NCBI GenBank assembly: GCA_021767745.1 | Contig: JAASSS010000007.1 | Location: 1 to 33,051, forward strand | Direction: 5' to 3' | DNA: 33,051 bases | DNA from: Pseudomonadota bacterium | GTDB lineage: Bacteria; Pseudomonadota; Gammaproteobacteria; UBA5335 | Part shown: positions 8,811-17,328 of the stretch, piece after piece | Layout of the letters: every line of letters begins with the position of its first letter | Numbering within the stretch: the stretch's first letter is position 1 | The notes under the pieces: model-generated | Told to the model about the DNA's origin: nothing | The model's database searches: none | Seen by the model: the letters and a program-made list of their open reading frames with translations, nothing else | Program-made: the position numbers and the translations under genes

Positions 8811-9938
8811 ATGAGCGACGAACAACGATACACGGGCCTGATCGAGCGCTACCGGCAGTGGCTGCCACTGGCAGCGACCACGCGGGCGATCAGCCTCGGC
8901 GAGGGCGCCACGCCGCTGATCCGGCTGCACAACATCGAGCAGGACCTCGGCGGCGAGCATGTGCTCTACGTCAAGTTCGAGGGCCTCAATCCCACCGGCT
9001 CGTTCAAGGACCGCGGGATGACCGTGGCCGTGACGCAGGCCGTGGCGGAAGGCAGCCGCGCCATCATCTGCGCCTCCACCGGCAACACCTCGGCGGCCGC
9101 GGCGGCCTATGCCGCGCGGGCCGGGATCACGGCCTTCGTCATCATCCCCGAGGGCAAGATTGCGCTCGGCAAGCTGGCGCAGGCGATGGCGCACGGCGCG
9201 GTGGTGATGCAGATCCAGGGCAACTTCGACCTGGGCATGCGCCTGGTGCGCGAGGTGGCCGAGCACGCGCCGGTCGCCATCGTCAACTCCATCAACCCCT
9301 ACCGCCTGCAGGGTCAGAAGACCGCCGCCTTCGAAATCGTCGAGGCGCTCGGCCGGGCACCGGACTATCACTGCCTGCCGGTCGGCAATGCCGGCAACAT
9401 CACCGCGCATTGGCTGGGCTACAGCGAACTGGCCGGCGAGCAGCTGCCGGCACTGATTCCGCCCGGGGTCGACTACCCCGCACCGCGGCGGCTGATCACC
9501 AAGCGACCGCACATGCTGGGTTTCCAGGCCGCCGGCAGTGCGCCGTTCGTGGCGCGCGAGATGGTGGACGAGCCCGAAACGGTGGCCACCGCCATCCGCA
9601 TCGGTCATCCACAGAGCTGGCAGTACGCCTGGTCGGCGCAGCAGGAGTCGGAAGGCTGGTTCGGCGCGTTCGAGGATGCCCAGATCCTGGAGACGCAGCG
9701 TTATCTTGCCGCCCGCGAGGGAGTGTTCTGCGAGCCGGCCTCTGCGGCCTCGCTGTGCGGTGCGCTGGCGGAGATCCGCGACGGGCGTATCCGGCCCGGC
9801 AGCACGGTGGTCTGCACACTGACCGGGCACGGGCTCAAGGATCCGGACATCGCCATCCGCGAGCTGAGTGAGCCGGTACTGAACGTGCCCGCCCAGCTCG
9901 ACGCCATCGCCCACGCCATCCAGACGCGGCTCGCCTGA
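8811..9938 (+). CDS. thrC: Threonine synthase
   Basis: This PLP enzyme converts O-phosphohomoserine to threonine. The 375-residue size is the short (Bacillus/Pseudomonas-like) form, not the longer E. coli form. The PLP lysine is Lys66 in [28 protein letters not shown] is the substrate and phosphate-binding Asn-containing loop, and VGNAGNITAHWLGY is the glycine-rich PLP-phosphate loop. It is coupled to hom with a gap of 9 bases, completing the two-step route from homoserine apart from the kinase (thrB), which is not in this window. Confidence 0.96.
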   Translation: MSDEQRYTGLIERYRQWLPLAATTRAISLGEGATPLIRLHNIEQDLGGEHVLYVKFEGLNPTGSFKDRGMTVAVTQAVAEGSRAIICASTGNTSAAAAAYAARAGITAFVIIPEGKIALGKLAQAMAHGAVVMQIQGNFDLGMRLVREVAEHAPVAIVNSINPYRLQGQKTAAFEIVEALGRAPDYHCLPVGNAGNITAHWLGYSELAGEQLPALIPPGVDYPAPRRLITKRPHMLGFQAAGSAPFVAREMVDEPETVATAIRIGHPQSWQYAWSAQQESEGWFGAFEDAQILETQRYLAAREGVFCEPASAASLCGALAEIRDGRIRPGSTVVCTLTGHGLKDPDIAIRELSEPVLNVPAQLDAIAHAIQTRLA

Positions 9939-9966
9939 GCCGCCGCCCGGTGGACGGGCCGCGCGC

Positions 9967-10968
9967 ATGAGCCGCCGGGCCATCCTGCTTGCGCCGGGCC
10001 TGCTCGGCCCTTTGCGGGGCCTCGGCGCGCCCTCGTTGCCGCCGCTGCCTGCGCCGACGCTCGTCCGCTGGCGCGCGCGGGCGCGGATCCGGCGCGGGCC
10101 GACCGGCGATCTGGCCGCGCTGGCGGGCGCGCTCTTCGGGACGTCGGCGGCGGGGCAGGCAGTGGCCGCACAGCACGCGGCGGGCGCCGCGCGCGGGCCC
10201 GTATTGCTGGCCGAACCGCTGCATTTGCCGCTCGTTGGCGAGGCGCCGCTGGTGCTGCGGCGCCAGGCGCTGGCGCTGGATGCGGCCGCGGCCGGCGAGC
10301 TGCGGGATGCGCTGGCCGATCATCTGCGGGCCGAGGGGCTGTGCCTCACGCTGCCGACGTCGGATCAGTGGCTGCTGCAGCCCATCGATCAGCCGCCGCC
10401 GCTGTTGCAGGTCCTTGCCGGGCCATCCCCCACCACGTTGCAGGCGCCGCTGCCCTGGCCGCCGGATGCCGCGGCCCGGCGGCTGCTGACCGAGCTGCAG
10501 ATGCTGCTACACGAGCTGCCGGCCAATCAGCGGCGCGAGGCACAGGGTCTGGCACCGGTGAACACGCTGTGGTGCTACGGCGCCGGGCCGCTCGATACCC
10601 CGACGGGCCCGCGCGGTATCGACCGGGTCTGCGCCGATGAGCTCGTGGTGCGCGGGCTCGCGCATGCAGCGGCCCTGCCGGTGACCTCGCTGGCAGACGC
10701 CGAGGCGGGCGCCGGTGTGCTGCTGGCCACCGATGCGCCGCAGAACTGGGCCCTGGCCGGCGACTGGGGCGGCTATGAAGCGGCGGTGGCGGCGCTGGAG
10801 TCCACGGTGCTCGCCCCGCTGGAGCGGGCGTTGCAGCAGGGTGATATCGATCGTCTCGAACTCTACACCGGCGCGGATCGCTGGCACATTCGGCGGCGGG
10901 CACGCTGGTGGCGCCGGCGTCATGACGGGCCGGTGCGGCCCAAAGCCTGGTCCGTGGACGATGCCTGA
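9967..10968 (+). CDS. RpfE-like protein (COG4255-type, phosphoglycerate-mutase-like fold)
   Basis: This is a 333-residue protein rich in Ala, Leu and Arg. It begins MSRRAILLAPGLLGPL and has a central segment LLTELQMLLHELPANQRRE, followed by a segment with GLAPVNTLWCYGAGPL. The R---G--PVN-LW-(F/Y)G-G pattern is the hallmark of the uncharacterised RpfE/regulatory family related to alkaline-phosphatase-type phosphoglycerate mutases. In Xanthomonas, rpfE lies by recJ, prfB and lysS in the rpf (regulation of pathogenicity factors) region. Here it is next to prfB-lysS, but recJ is absent. The metal-binding Asp/Ser set of true phosphoglycerate mutases is not evident, so an enzyme activity should not be assumed. 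Family assignment is by motif and context, not by search. Confidence 0.65.
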   Translation: MSRRAILLAPGLLGPLRGLGAPSLPPLPAPTLVRWRARARIRRGPTGDLAALAGALFGTSAAGQAVAAQHAAGAARGPVLLAEPLHLPLVGEAPLVLRRQALALDAAAAGELRDALADHLRAEGLCLTLPTSDQWLLQPIDQPPPLLQVLAGPSPTTLQAPLPWPPDAAARRLLTELQMLLHELPANQRREAQGLAPVNTLWCYGAGPLDTPTGPRGIDRVCADELVVRGLAHAAALPVTSLADAEAGAGVLLATDAPQNWALAGDWGGYEAAVAALESTVLAPLERALQQGDIDRLELYTGADRWHIRRRARWWRRRHDGPVRPKAWSVDDA

Positions 10969-11032
10969 GCCGGCCCAGTCATACCGGCAGATGCGCTAGA
11001 CTGGCCGGCTTGCAATCGCGGGAGTCAGCTCC

Positions 11033-12140
11033 ATGTCCGCCGCCATCGAACGCAATGCCATCGCCCAGCAGATCCGGGATCTGACCGCCCGGACCCAGGA
11101 TCTGCGGAGGTATCTTTGACTACGAAGGTGCAGCCGAACAGCTAGCGGAAGTCGAGCGCGAGCTCGAGGATCCCGACGTCTGGAACGACGCCGAGAAGGC
11201 GCAGGCGCTCGGCCAGGAGCGCGTCCGGCTGGCGCGCATCGTCGAAACGCTCGATGAGCTGACCGGCGCGTTGGCCGATGCCGACGAGCTCTGGCAACTG
11301 GCCGAGGCGGAAGACGACGCCGACACCATGGGCGCGCTGGCCACCGATCTCGCCGCGGCCGAGCGTCGCGTCGCCGACCTCGAGTTCCGCCGCATGTTCG
11401 CCGGCGAGCACGATGCGGCCAACGCGTTCGTCGACATCCAGGCCGGTTCCGGCGGTACCGAGGCGCAGGACTGGGCAGAGATGCTGCTGCGCATGTACCT
11501 GCGCTGGTGCGAGCGCCATGGCTTCACCACCGAGCTCCTCGAGGTCTCGGCCGGCGAGGTGGCCGGCATCAAGAGCGCCACGCTGAGCGTGAGTGGCGAC
11601 TACGCCTACGGCTGGCTTCGTACCGAGACCGGCGTGCACCGGCTGGTGCGCAAGTCGCCGTTCGACGCCGGGGCGCGGCGCCATACCTCCTTCGCCGCCG
11701 TGTTCGTCTCCCCGGAAATCGATGACAACATCGATATCCAGATCGATCCGAGCGATCTGCGGGTGGATGTCTACCGTGCCAGCGGTGCGGGCGGCCAGCA
11801 CGTCAACCGTACCGAGTCGGCGGTGCGCATCACGCACCAGCCGAGCGGCATCGTGGTGCAGTGCCAGAACAACCGGTCGCAGCATCAGAACCGTGACACG
11901 GCGATGAAGCAGCTGCGCGCCAAGCTCTACGAGCTGGAGCTGCAGCAGCGCCGCGAGCAGGCCCAGGCCCAGGAGGATGCCAAGGCCGATATCGGCTGGG
12001 GCAGCCAGATCCGTTCCTACGTGCTCGACCAGTCGCGGATCAAGGATCTGCGCACAGGGGTGGAGATCGGCAATACCCAGGCGGTGCTGGACGGCGAGCT
12101 CGACCCATTCATCGAGGCGAGCCTCAAGCAGGGGCTGTAG
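11033..12140 (+). CDS. prfB: Peptide chain release factor 2, with programmed +1 frameshift
   Basis: RF2 terminates translation at UGA and UAA. The ATG at 11033 follows GGGAG. Twenty-eight codons are read to CTT (11114-11116), then an in-frame TGA (11117-11119). Translation continues in the +1 frame at GAC (11118), giving 368 residues against 365 in E. coli. The shift site CTTTGAC is preceded by GGAGG at the conserved three-base spacing, the classical RF2 autoregulatory signal: low RF2 slows reading of UGA and promotes the shift. The UGA-recognition tripeptide SPF is at residues 208-210 and the hydrolysis motif GGQ at 253-255, both offset by +3 from E. coli. lysS follows, as is usual. Confidence 0.97.
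11105..11120 (+). promoter_or_regulatory. prfB: RF2 programmed +1 frameshift signal
   Basis: The internal Shine-Dalgarno-like CGGAGG is followed by TAT, the slippery CTT, the TGA stop and C. This matches the conserved RF2 recoding element (AGGGGGTATCTTTGAC) except within the SD-like part, which here pairs well with the anti-SD. The C after TGA weakens termination. It is an autoregulatory element, not a disabling mutation. Confidence 0.95.
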
Positions 12141-12152
12141 CGCCGCGTCACC

Positions 12153-12173
12153 GGCCGCCGGGCAGGGGCGGCC
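12153..12173 (+). other. Hairpin between prfB and lysS
   Basis: The stem is GGCCGCC/GGCGGCC (7 bp) with a 7-base loop, in the 56-base prfB-lysS gap. There is no T-tract, so it is more likely a partial attenuator or mRNA-stability element than a full terminator. Confidence 0.25.
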
Positions 12174-12196
12174 TCACCCATCGCAGGATCCAAGGC

Positions 12197-13747
12197 ATGA
12201 CGCCTGAAGCAGAGCACAACGAGCAGTCAGCCGGCCCGGCCGGCCACGACCCGGGGGCCGGCGAGTCCACCGAGCAGATGCTGATCGCGCAGCGCCGCGA
12301 GAAACTGGCGCAACTGCGGGCAGCCGGTCAGGCCTATCCCAACGATTTCCGCCGCGATGCGTTGGCCGCCGAGCTGCACGCGGCTCACGATGCGCATGAC
12401 TCCGACTGGCTGGAGGCCAATCCGCAGCCGGTCAGCGTGGCCGGGCGGATGCTGGCCAAGCGGGTCATGGGCAAGGCCAGCTTCGCCCAGCTGCAGGATA
12501 TGAGCGGGCGCATCCAGCTCTTTCTGCAGCGTGATGCCCTCGGCGAGGCCTATCAAGCCTTCAAGGGCTGGGATGTCGGCGACATCCTCGGCGCCACCGG
12601 CACCTTGTTTCGCACGCGCACCGGCGAGCTGTCGGTGCGCGTGGAGCGGCTGCGCCTGCTGACCAAGTCGCTGCGTCCGCTGCCGGAGAAGTACCACGGC
12701 CTGACCGATCAGGAGCAGCGTTATCGCCAGCGCTACGTCGACCTGATCATGAACCCGCAGTCGGCCGAGGTCTTTCGCGTCCGCAGCCGGATGATCCGCC
12801 AGATCCGCAGCTTCTTCGATGCCCGTGGCTTCCTGGAGGTGGAGACACCGATGATGCAGCCGCTCGCCGGCGGCGCCGCGGCCCGGCCGTTCATCACGCA
12901 TCACAACGCGCTGGACATGCCGCTGTACCTGCGGATCGCGCCGGAGCTCTACCTCAAGCGGCTGGTCGTGGGCGGCTTCGAGCAGGTCTACGAGATCAAC
13001 CGCAATTTCCGCAACGAAGGGCTGTCCACGCGGCACAACCCCGAATTCACCATGCTGGAGTTCTATCAGGCCTACGTGGACCACCACGCGCTGATGGACC
13101 TGACCGAGGGCCTGCTGCGCGAGTTGGCGCAATCGGTACTCGGTACCTCGACCCTGACCTATCAGGGCGAGCATTACGATCTGGCCCGGCCGTTCGCCCG
13201 CCTGACGGTGAACCAGGCAATCCTGGCGCACAATCCACAGATCGACGCCGCGGCGCTCGACGATCCCGCCGCGGCGCGGACGCTGGCCGAAGGGCTCGGC
13301 ATCGCGCCGCAGGCCGTCTGGGGCCTGGGCAAGTTGCAGGTGGAAATCTTCGAGAAGACCGTGGAGCACCGTCTGCGCCAGCCGACCTTCATCACCGCCT
13401 ATCCGCTCGAGGTCTCGCCGCTCGCCCGGCCGAGCGACGCCGAGCCGACGCTCACGGACCGGTTCGAGCTGTTCATCGGCGGCCGCGAGATCGCCAACGG
13501 CTTCTCCGAGCTGAACGATGCGGAGGATCAGGCGGCGCGGTTCCGGCGCCAGGCCGAGCAGAAGGCGGCTGGCGACGAGGAGGCGATGCACTACGACGCC
13601 GACTACGTGCGGGCACTCGAATACGGCCTGCCGCCCACGGCAGGCGAGGGGATCGGCATCGACCGGCTGGTGATGCTGTTCACCGACCAGCCCTCGATTC
13701 GCGACGTGCTGCTGTTCCCGCTGTTGCGCCAGCGCGACGGCGGCTGA
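12197..13747 (+). CDS. lysS: Lysyl-tRNA synthetase, class II
   Basis: It charges tRNA-Lys with lysine. The 516-residue protein has an N-terminal OB-fold anticodon-binding domain at about 70-165 ([29 protein letters not shown]). The class II catalytic core follows, with motif 1 near [21 protein letters not shown], motif 2 [23 protein letters not shown] and motif 3 [22 protein letters not shown]. The Ala/Glu-rich first 30 residues are variable, as in relatives. It is the last gene of the plus-strand run from alaC and converges on ygfZ. Confidence 0.97.
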   Translation: MTPEAEHNEQSAGPAGHDPGAGESTEQMLIAQRREKLAQLRAAGQAYPNDFRRDALAAELHAAHDAHDSDWLEANPQPVSVAGRMLAKRVMGKASFAQLQDMSGRIQLFLQRDALGEAYQAFKGWDVGDILGATGTLFRTRTGELSVRVERLRLLTKSLRPLPEKYHGLTDQEQRYRQRYVDLIMNPQSAEVFRVRSRMIRQIRSFFDARGFLEVETPMMQPLAGGAAARPFITHHNALDMPLYLRIAPELYLKRLVVGGFEQVYEINRNFRNEGLSTRHNPEFTMLEFYQAYVDHHALMDLTEGLLRELAQSVLGTSTLTYQGEHYDLARPFARLTVNQAILAHNPQIDAAALDDPAAARTLAEGLGIAPQAVWGLGKLQVEIFEKTVEHRLRQPTFITAYPLEVSPLARPSDAEPTLTDRFELFIGGREIANGFSELNDAEDQAARFRRQAEQKAAGDEEAMHYDADYVRALEYGLPPTAGEGIGIDRLVMLFTDQPSIRDVLLFPLLRQRDGG

Positions 13748-13748
13748 A

Positions 13749-13767
13749 GCCGCGCCGATCGCGCGGC
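13749..13767. terminator. Hairpin between convergent lysS and ygfZ
   Basis: The stem GCCGCGC/GCGCGGC (7 bp) has a CGATC loop and starts two bases after the lysS stop. It lies between convergent genes and has no T-run, so its ability to terminate is uncertain. Confidence 0.35.
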
Positions 13768-13774
13768 GTCGGCC

Positions 13775-14827
13775 TCAGTCGGCCGCAGTCCGGCGCGGCG
13801 GTGGCAGCGGGTAGGGCGGCGGCGCCAGCGTGATCGTCTCTCCCTGCGGCTGACCGAGATGCACCGGCGCGTCGGCCGCCTGCAGCCGCGCGACCACGAG
13901 CAATTCGTTGCCGCCGTCCGGATGCGGCTCGGCGTCGAGCACTTCGCCGATCGGCTGGCCGGCGCCGTCGTAGACCGGCGTCAGCCGGGCGGGCGTCTCC
14001 TGCAGCCGGACCAGCGCGCGGAACATCCGCCGCTTGAGCGTGCCGCGAAAATGCATGCGGGCCACGATCTCCTGGCCCGGGTAGCATCCCTTCTCCACGC
14101 TGATCGCGCCCAGGGCATCGAGGTTCAGGCTCTGTGGCAGGAACTGCTCGCTCGTGTCCGGATAGATCGTCGGGATGCCGCCGAGGATGTCCAGCAGCCG
14201 CCAGGGAGAGGGGCCGATCGGCGCGCAGCGCACATTGAGCTGCTCCCATACCGACTGCAGCCGCGCGAGTTCGCCCAGCAGCTGGAAGCGCGGATGCGGG
14301 CCGGGCAGGCGCAGCACGAGCAACTGCCCGGCGCTGGCAACCTCATCCGCTGCGCCCGGGACGGGCACGCCCGCCTGCTGCAGCTCCTGCGCCATCCCCG
14401 GGCCACTGGCGCCGATGCGGACGAAGCGATCGGACGCATCCGACAGCCGCACCCGATCACGCAGCACGAAGCGCCGCAGCCGCTGCATCGCCGGCTCCAG
14501 ATTCTCCCGCGGCAGCGCCAGATAGTAGGCTTGGGCATCCCGGAAGACGCGGAAGCTGGAGATGACCCGCCCCTGCGGATTGAGATGGCAGCTCAGCCGG
14601 CTTTGCCCGGCCGATAGCGCGCGAACTTCGCCGGCGAGCTGGCGGTGCAGGAAGTCCGCCGCATCCTCGCCCTCCAGGGCGATCAGTCCCAGGTGGGACA
14701 GGTCGCAGATGATGTTGCCGCTCATCACCATGCGCCGTTCCCGTTCGGGATTGCCGTAGTGGAGGATGCGTGCGTCGTCGAATTCCGCGCCGTTGTCGAT
14801 GAGAAATCGCTGCCAGTCCGGCTTCAT
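13775..14827 (-). CDS. ygfZ: Folate-binding protein YgfZ (Fe-S cluster maintenance)
   Basis: YgfZ is a tetrahydrofolate-binding GcvT-like protein needed for activity of some iron-sulfur enzymes. The ATG at 14827 gives 350 residues; open frame further upstream is a non-coding extension. The signature K-G-C-Y-P-G-Q-E at 246-253 is present, with the critical Cys in the usual K-G-C-Y motif. The N-terminal GNIICDLSHLGLIALEGEDAADFLHRQL is characteristic of the GcvT fold. The C-terminus ends in a Pro-rich tail. The start is only 21 bases from the divergent next gene, so promoters must overlap the coding ends. Confidence 0.93.
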   Translation of the reverse strand: MKPDWQRFLIDNGAEFDDARILHYGNPERERRMVMSGNIICDLSHLGLIALEGEDAADFLHRQLAGEVRALSAGQSRLSCHLNPQGRVISSFRVFRDAQAYYLALPRENLEPAMQRLRRFVLRDRVRLSDASDRFVRIGASGPGMAQELQQAGVPVPGAADEVASAGQLLVLRLPGPHPRFQLLGELARLQSVWEQLNVRCAPIGPSPWRLLDILGGIPTIYPDTSEQFLPQSLNLDALGAISVEKGCYPGQEIVARMHFRGTLKRRMFRALVRLQETPARLTPVYDGAGQPIGEVLDAEPHPDGGNELLVVARLQAADAPVHLGQPQGETITLAPPPYPLPPPRRTAAD

Positions 14828-14848
14828 GGGCGTCGGTTCCTGCGTGGG

Positions 14849-15712
14849 ATGGGCCTCGGCATGGTAGGCAATCGGCGCAGTGGTGTCAGCCGGCCGGGCG
14901 CGCGGCGAGGACTGCGCTGGCTGGCGCTGGGCCTGCTGCAGCTGGCGCCGGTGCTTGCCCTGGCCCAGCCGGTCCACACGCTGTACTGGCAGGACGATGA
15001 GGGACCGGTGCGGATCGTGTTGCCCCGGGCATCGGCGCCAGTGCCGCTGATCCTGCTCTCCCCGCCGCTGCTCACCGATGAGCGCTGGTGGGCGTCGATC
15101 GCCGCGGCCTGGGCCGCGCGCGGCTATGTGGTGGTGACGCCACGTCATCGCGATGCCGGCAACGCGCCGCTGCCGAATCCGTTCGCCCTGCGCCATCGTG
15201 ACTTGCGAGGGGAACGGCTGTGGCAACTGCTCTGGGCACTGCCCGAGCGTGTGCCGGCGATCGCCGCACGCTGGGATGGCGAGCGGCTGGGGCTGCTCGG
15301 CGCCGGCGCTGGCGCGGCCGACATGGCAGCGCTCGCCGCCCGACTGCAGAGCGCACCGCTGCCGGTCGTCGCAATAGATCGGCCGCGGCTGGCGCTGGTG
15401 CTGGTCAATCCACCGGCAGTGCTTGCCGCGCCGGATGTGCCGACGCTGTGGGCCAGTGATCGTCGTGGCTGCCGCTGGCGTTGCGAGGCGCGACGCCGAG
15501 CCGCCCTGACCTCCTTCGCGGGCGACGCCCCGGGCGATGCGTTCGTGCTGTCGCTGTCGCCTGACCTCAGCGGGGGCGGCGCCATCTGGGGCCGTGTCGG
15601 CGGCGGGTTCTGGGATGCCTATCTCAAGGATGCGCCAGCGGGTCTGGCGGTGTTCGAGCAGGATGGCCTTGGGCGGCAGACGGCTCAGCGGGCGCAGGCG
15701 AGCGCCCGCTGA
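14849..15712 (+). CDS. Exported alpha/beta-hydrolase-like protein lacking the nucleophile
   Basis: This 288-residue protein has a basic N-terminus and a hydrophobic stretch at about 21-40 (LALGLLQLAPVLALAQ), a likely secretion signal ending AxA or AQ. The rest reads like the dienelactone-hydrolase/PAF-acetylhydrolase group. It has PLILLSPPLL where PLVVFSHG is usual, an AAAWAARGYVVVTPRHRDAG strand-helix, and RLGLLGAGAGAADMAALAA in place of GVxGHSxGG. The nucleophile elbow G-x-S-x-G is G-A-G-A-G (Gly153), and the oxyanion HG is also missing. The protein is therefore probably not a hydrolase, or uses another mechanism. Four cysteines or nearby residues at DRRGCRWRCEARRRA are notable: the two Cys could form a disulfide. 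ATG 14861 is an alternative start. Role unknown. Confidence 0.7.
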   Translation: MGLGMVGNRRSGVSRPGARRGLRWLALGLLQLAPVLALAQPVHTLYWQDDEGPVRIVLPRASAPVPLILLSPPLLTDERWWASIAAAWAARGYVVVTPRHRDAGNAPLPNPFALRHRDLRGERLWQLLWALPERVPAIAARWDGERLGLLGAGAGAADMAALAARLQSAPLPVVAIDRPRLALVLVNPPAVLAAPDVPTLWASDRRGCRWRCEARRRAALTSFAGDAPGDAFVLSLSPDLSGGGAIWGRVGGGFWDAYLKDAPAGLAVFEQDGLGRQTAQRAQASAR

Positions 15713-15714
15713 GC
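15683..15714. terminator. Strong 13-bp hairpin spanning a stop codon, between convergent genes
   Basis: GCTCAGCGGGCGC and GCGCCCGCTGAGC pair perfectly around a six-base loop, and the 3' arm contains the TGA of the hydrolase-like gene. A 12-base palindrome GAGCACGTGCTC (15711-15722) overlaps its end. There is no T-tract. Its position before the convergent stop at 15741 suits a two-way terminator or 3'-end stabiliser. Confidence 0.5.
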
Positions 15715-15740
15715 ACGTGCTCCGCTCCCGGCCGACGGCC

Positions 15741-17180
15741 TCAGAGCTCGCGTACCTGCACGGTCGGGGTCTGCTCGGAGGCCCGGGCGAAGCCATCGGG
15801 ACCCAGTGCGCCCACCGTGGCCGGGAACCAGAGGATCGCCGACAGATCGATGTTCAGCTTGCCCTTGGGCAGCTCGTTCACGCGGGCGCCGAAGCGAGGC
15901 AGGGCCCCGGGGAAGTCCTCCACATCGAAGGTGACCTCCGGATCCGCCGCGTCGACGTAGAGCAGGTCCGCCTGCACCGGCCAGTCGGGCGGGATGTCGA
16001 CCTTCAGCATCACGTCCCAGCCGCGACCGCTCTCCAGCCACATCCAGGCCGCTTCCGGGATGTCGATGTTCATCTTCTGCTCGACGCTGCTGATCTTGCC
16101 GTCGACCTTGCCCATCTGCCCGGTCGGATTCACCGCCGCGGCGAAACGGCCGCCCTGCAGGTCGTGCATGTCCAGGCCGAGGTCGATGACCGGCCGGTTC
16201 AGCACCCGGGTCAGGATTTCGCCGCCCGGGATGTTCAGCCGCACCGGCAGAGAAATACCCTGGTCGTAGAGCATCATGTCGGTGCGGATGAAGAACACCG
16301 GGATGTTCGCCACCACCACGCGGATCTGCATCAGCAGTACGTCGCGGATCGGACCATGCTTGACGCCGAGCAGGCGCGCCTCGAGGTTCTCCACGCCGAC
16401 CGACAACCGCGGCCAGCGCGTCACCACTCCGGTGGACAGGTCCAGGATCAGCGCGTCCAGCACACGGTGATCCGGTGTCGGCCCGGCGTTGGCGCGGAAG
16501 GTGTCGAAGATCAGCAGGTTGTCCTGCGACTGCACGAAGTTGTAGAACGTGGACTCGAACTGGCGGCGGTTCTCGTCGTAGCGCACATAGCGGGCCGGAC
16601 TGCGGACCGGACCGCCGGTGACCACATACGCGTAGCGATCGCCCCGCTCGGTCGCCACCCGGATTTCCTGCACCAGTTTCCCACTGGGCGGCTGCTGGTC
16701 CGCCGGCAGGGTTTCGGTGCCGGCATCGCGCAGCATGAAGACGATCTCGTCCTCGGCGTCGAGCGTGCCGGCCCGGCCGGCGACGCCTGCGTCCGAGACG
16801 CCTTCGACATAGACCCAGCCATCCTCGTCCTTCTCGTCGATCTGGAACGGGATCGGCACCAGTTTGCCGGCGCGGACCGCCATCAGGCCGAGGTCCTCGA
16901 TCGGCGTGCCGAGCACGGCACTGGCCTTGTTGCCTTTCACGACCACCGGGTGCACCCAGGTGTAGGGATTCAGGCCGAGGTCGCCGACCAGCCGGTCCCA
17001 CTGCTCGGTCGTGAGCCGGCGCGGGATGTCGCGGTGGTGGGCGAGATAGTCGGGCTCCGACTCGATCGTGCGAAGCAGTTGCTGGTATTCGGCCTCGTCG
17101 ATCGAGCCGTAATCGGCCGCGAGTACAGGCGCTCCGAACAGGCACCAGCCCAGTATCAGGACGACGATCACATGGCGCAT
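15741..17180 (-). CDS. Exported protein of unrecognised family, paralog A
   Basis: This protein has 479 residues. The ATG at 17180 has a good GGAGG site, and it gives a clean signal peptide (MRHVIVVLILGWCLFGAPVLA, cleavage near 21/22). I do not recognise the family. Visible features are a short helical N-terminal domain (SIDEAEYQQLLRTIESEP), KLVPIPFQIDEKDEDGWVYVEG, an acidic DAEDEIVFMLRDAG, FRANAGPTPDHRVLD, RVVVANIPVF, YDQGISLPV, IPGGEILTRVLNRP, DLQGG, and a C-terminal half rich in beta strands and aromatics. It ends VQVREL. The upstream neighbour on the same strand (paralog B) matches it along its whole length. No membrane segment after the signal is seen, so a periplasmic or secreted location is inferred. 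It resembles no enzyme with an obvious active site. Confidence 0.85.
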   Translation of the reverse strand: MRHVIVVLILGWCLFGAPVLAADYGSIDEAEYQQLLRTIESEPDYLAHHRDIPRRLTTEQWDRLVGDLGLNPYTWVHPVVVKGNKASAVLGTPIEDLGLMAVRAGKLVPIPFQIDEKDEDGWVYVEGVSDAGVAGRAGTLDAEDEIVFMLRDAGTETLPADQQPPSGKLVQEIRVATERGDRYAYVVTGGPVRSPARYVRYDENRRQFESTFYNFVQSQDNLLIFDTFRANAGPTPDHRVLDALILDLSTGVVTRWPRLSVGVENLEARLLGVKHGPIRDVLLMQIRVVVANIPVFFIRTDMMLYDQGISLPVRLNIPGGEILTRVLNRPVIDLGLDMHDLQGGRFAAAVNPTGQMGKVDGKISSVEQKMNIDIPEAAWMWLESGRGWDVMLKVDIPPDWPVQADLLYVDAADPEVTFDVEDFPGALPRFGARVNELPKGKLNIDLSAILWFPATVGALGPDGFARASEQTPTVQVREL

Positions 17181-17282
17181 GCTGACCTCCTTGTCGGCAT
17201 CGTTGACGAGCGGCACTCCCTGGCCGCCCCGACTCCAGTGCTAGTACAAGGCGGCGGCGAGCGCCAGCCACCGGCATTGTGA

Positions 17283-17323
17283 CGGCAGCCGGGGCAGGCG
17301 GGACCCGCTCACCCCGGCTGCCG
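17283..17323 (-). terminator. 12-bp-stem hairpin between the two exported paralogs
   Basis: CGGCAGCCGGGG pairs perfectly with CCCCGGCTGCCG across a 17-base loop that itself contains GCGG/CCGC. It begins six bases after the paralog B stop and lies about 100 bases before the paralog A start. It lacks a T-tract. It could reduce read-through or protect the paralog B message, giving unequal amounts of the two proteins. Confidence 0.5.
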
Positions 17324-17328
17324 CCGAA

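Noticed and set aside
7452-9983. Very long open frame on the minus strand opposite hom and thrC
   Set aside because: High GC removes stop codons. The translation is rich in Arg, His, Gln and Asp with no domain, while the plus strand carries clear Hom and ThrC motifs.
11033-11119. prfB as a pseudogene because of an early in-frame TGA
   Set aside because: The TGA lies in the canonical RF2 +1 frameshift signal with an SD-like stimulator, and the rest of RF2 is intact.
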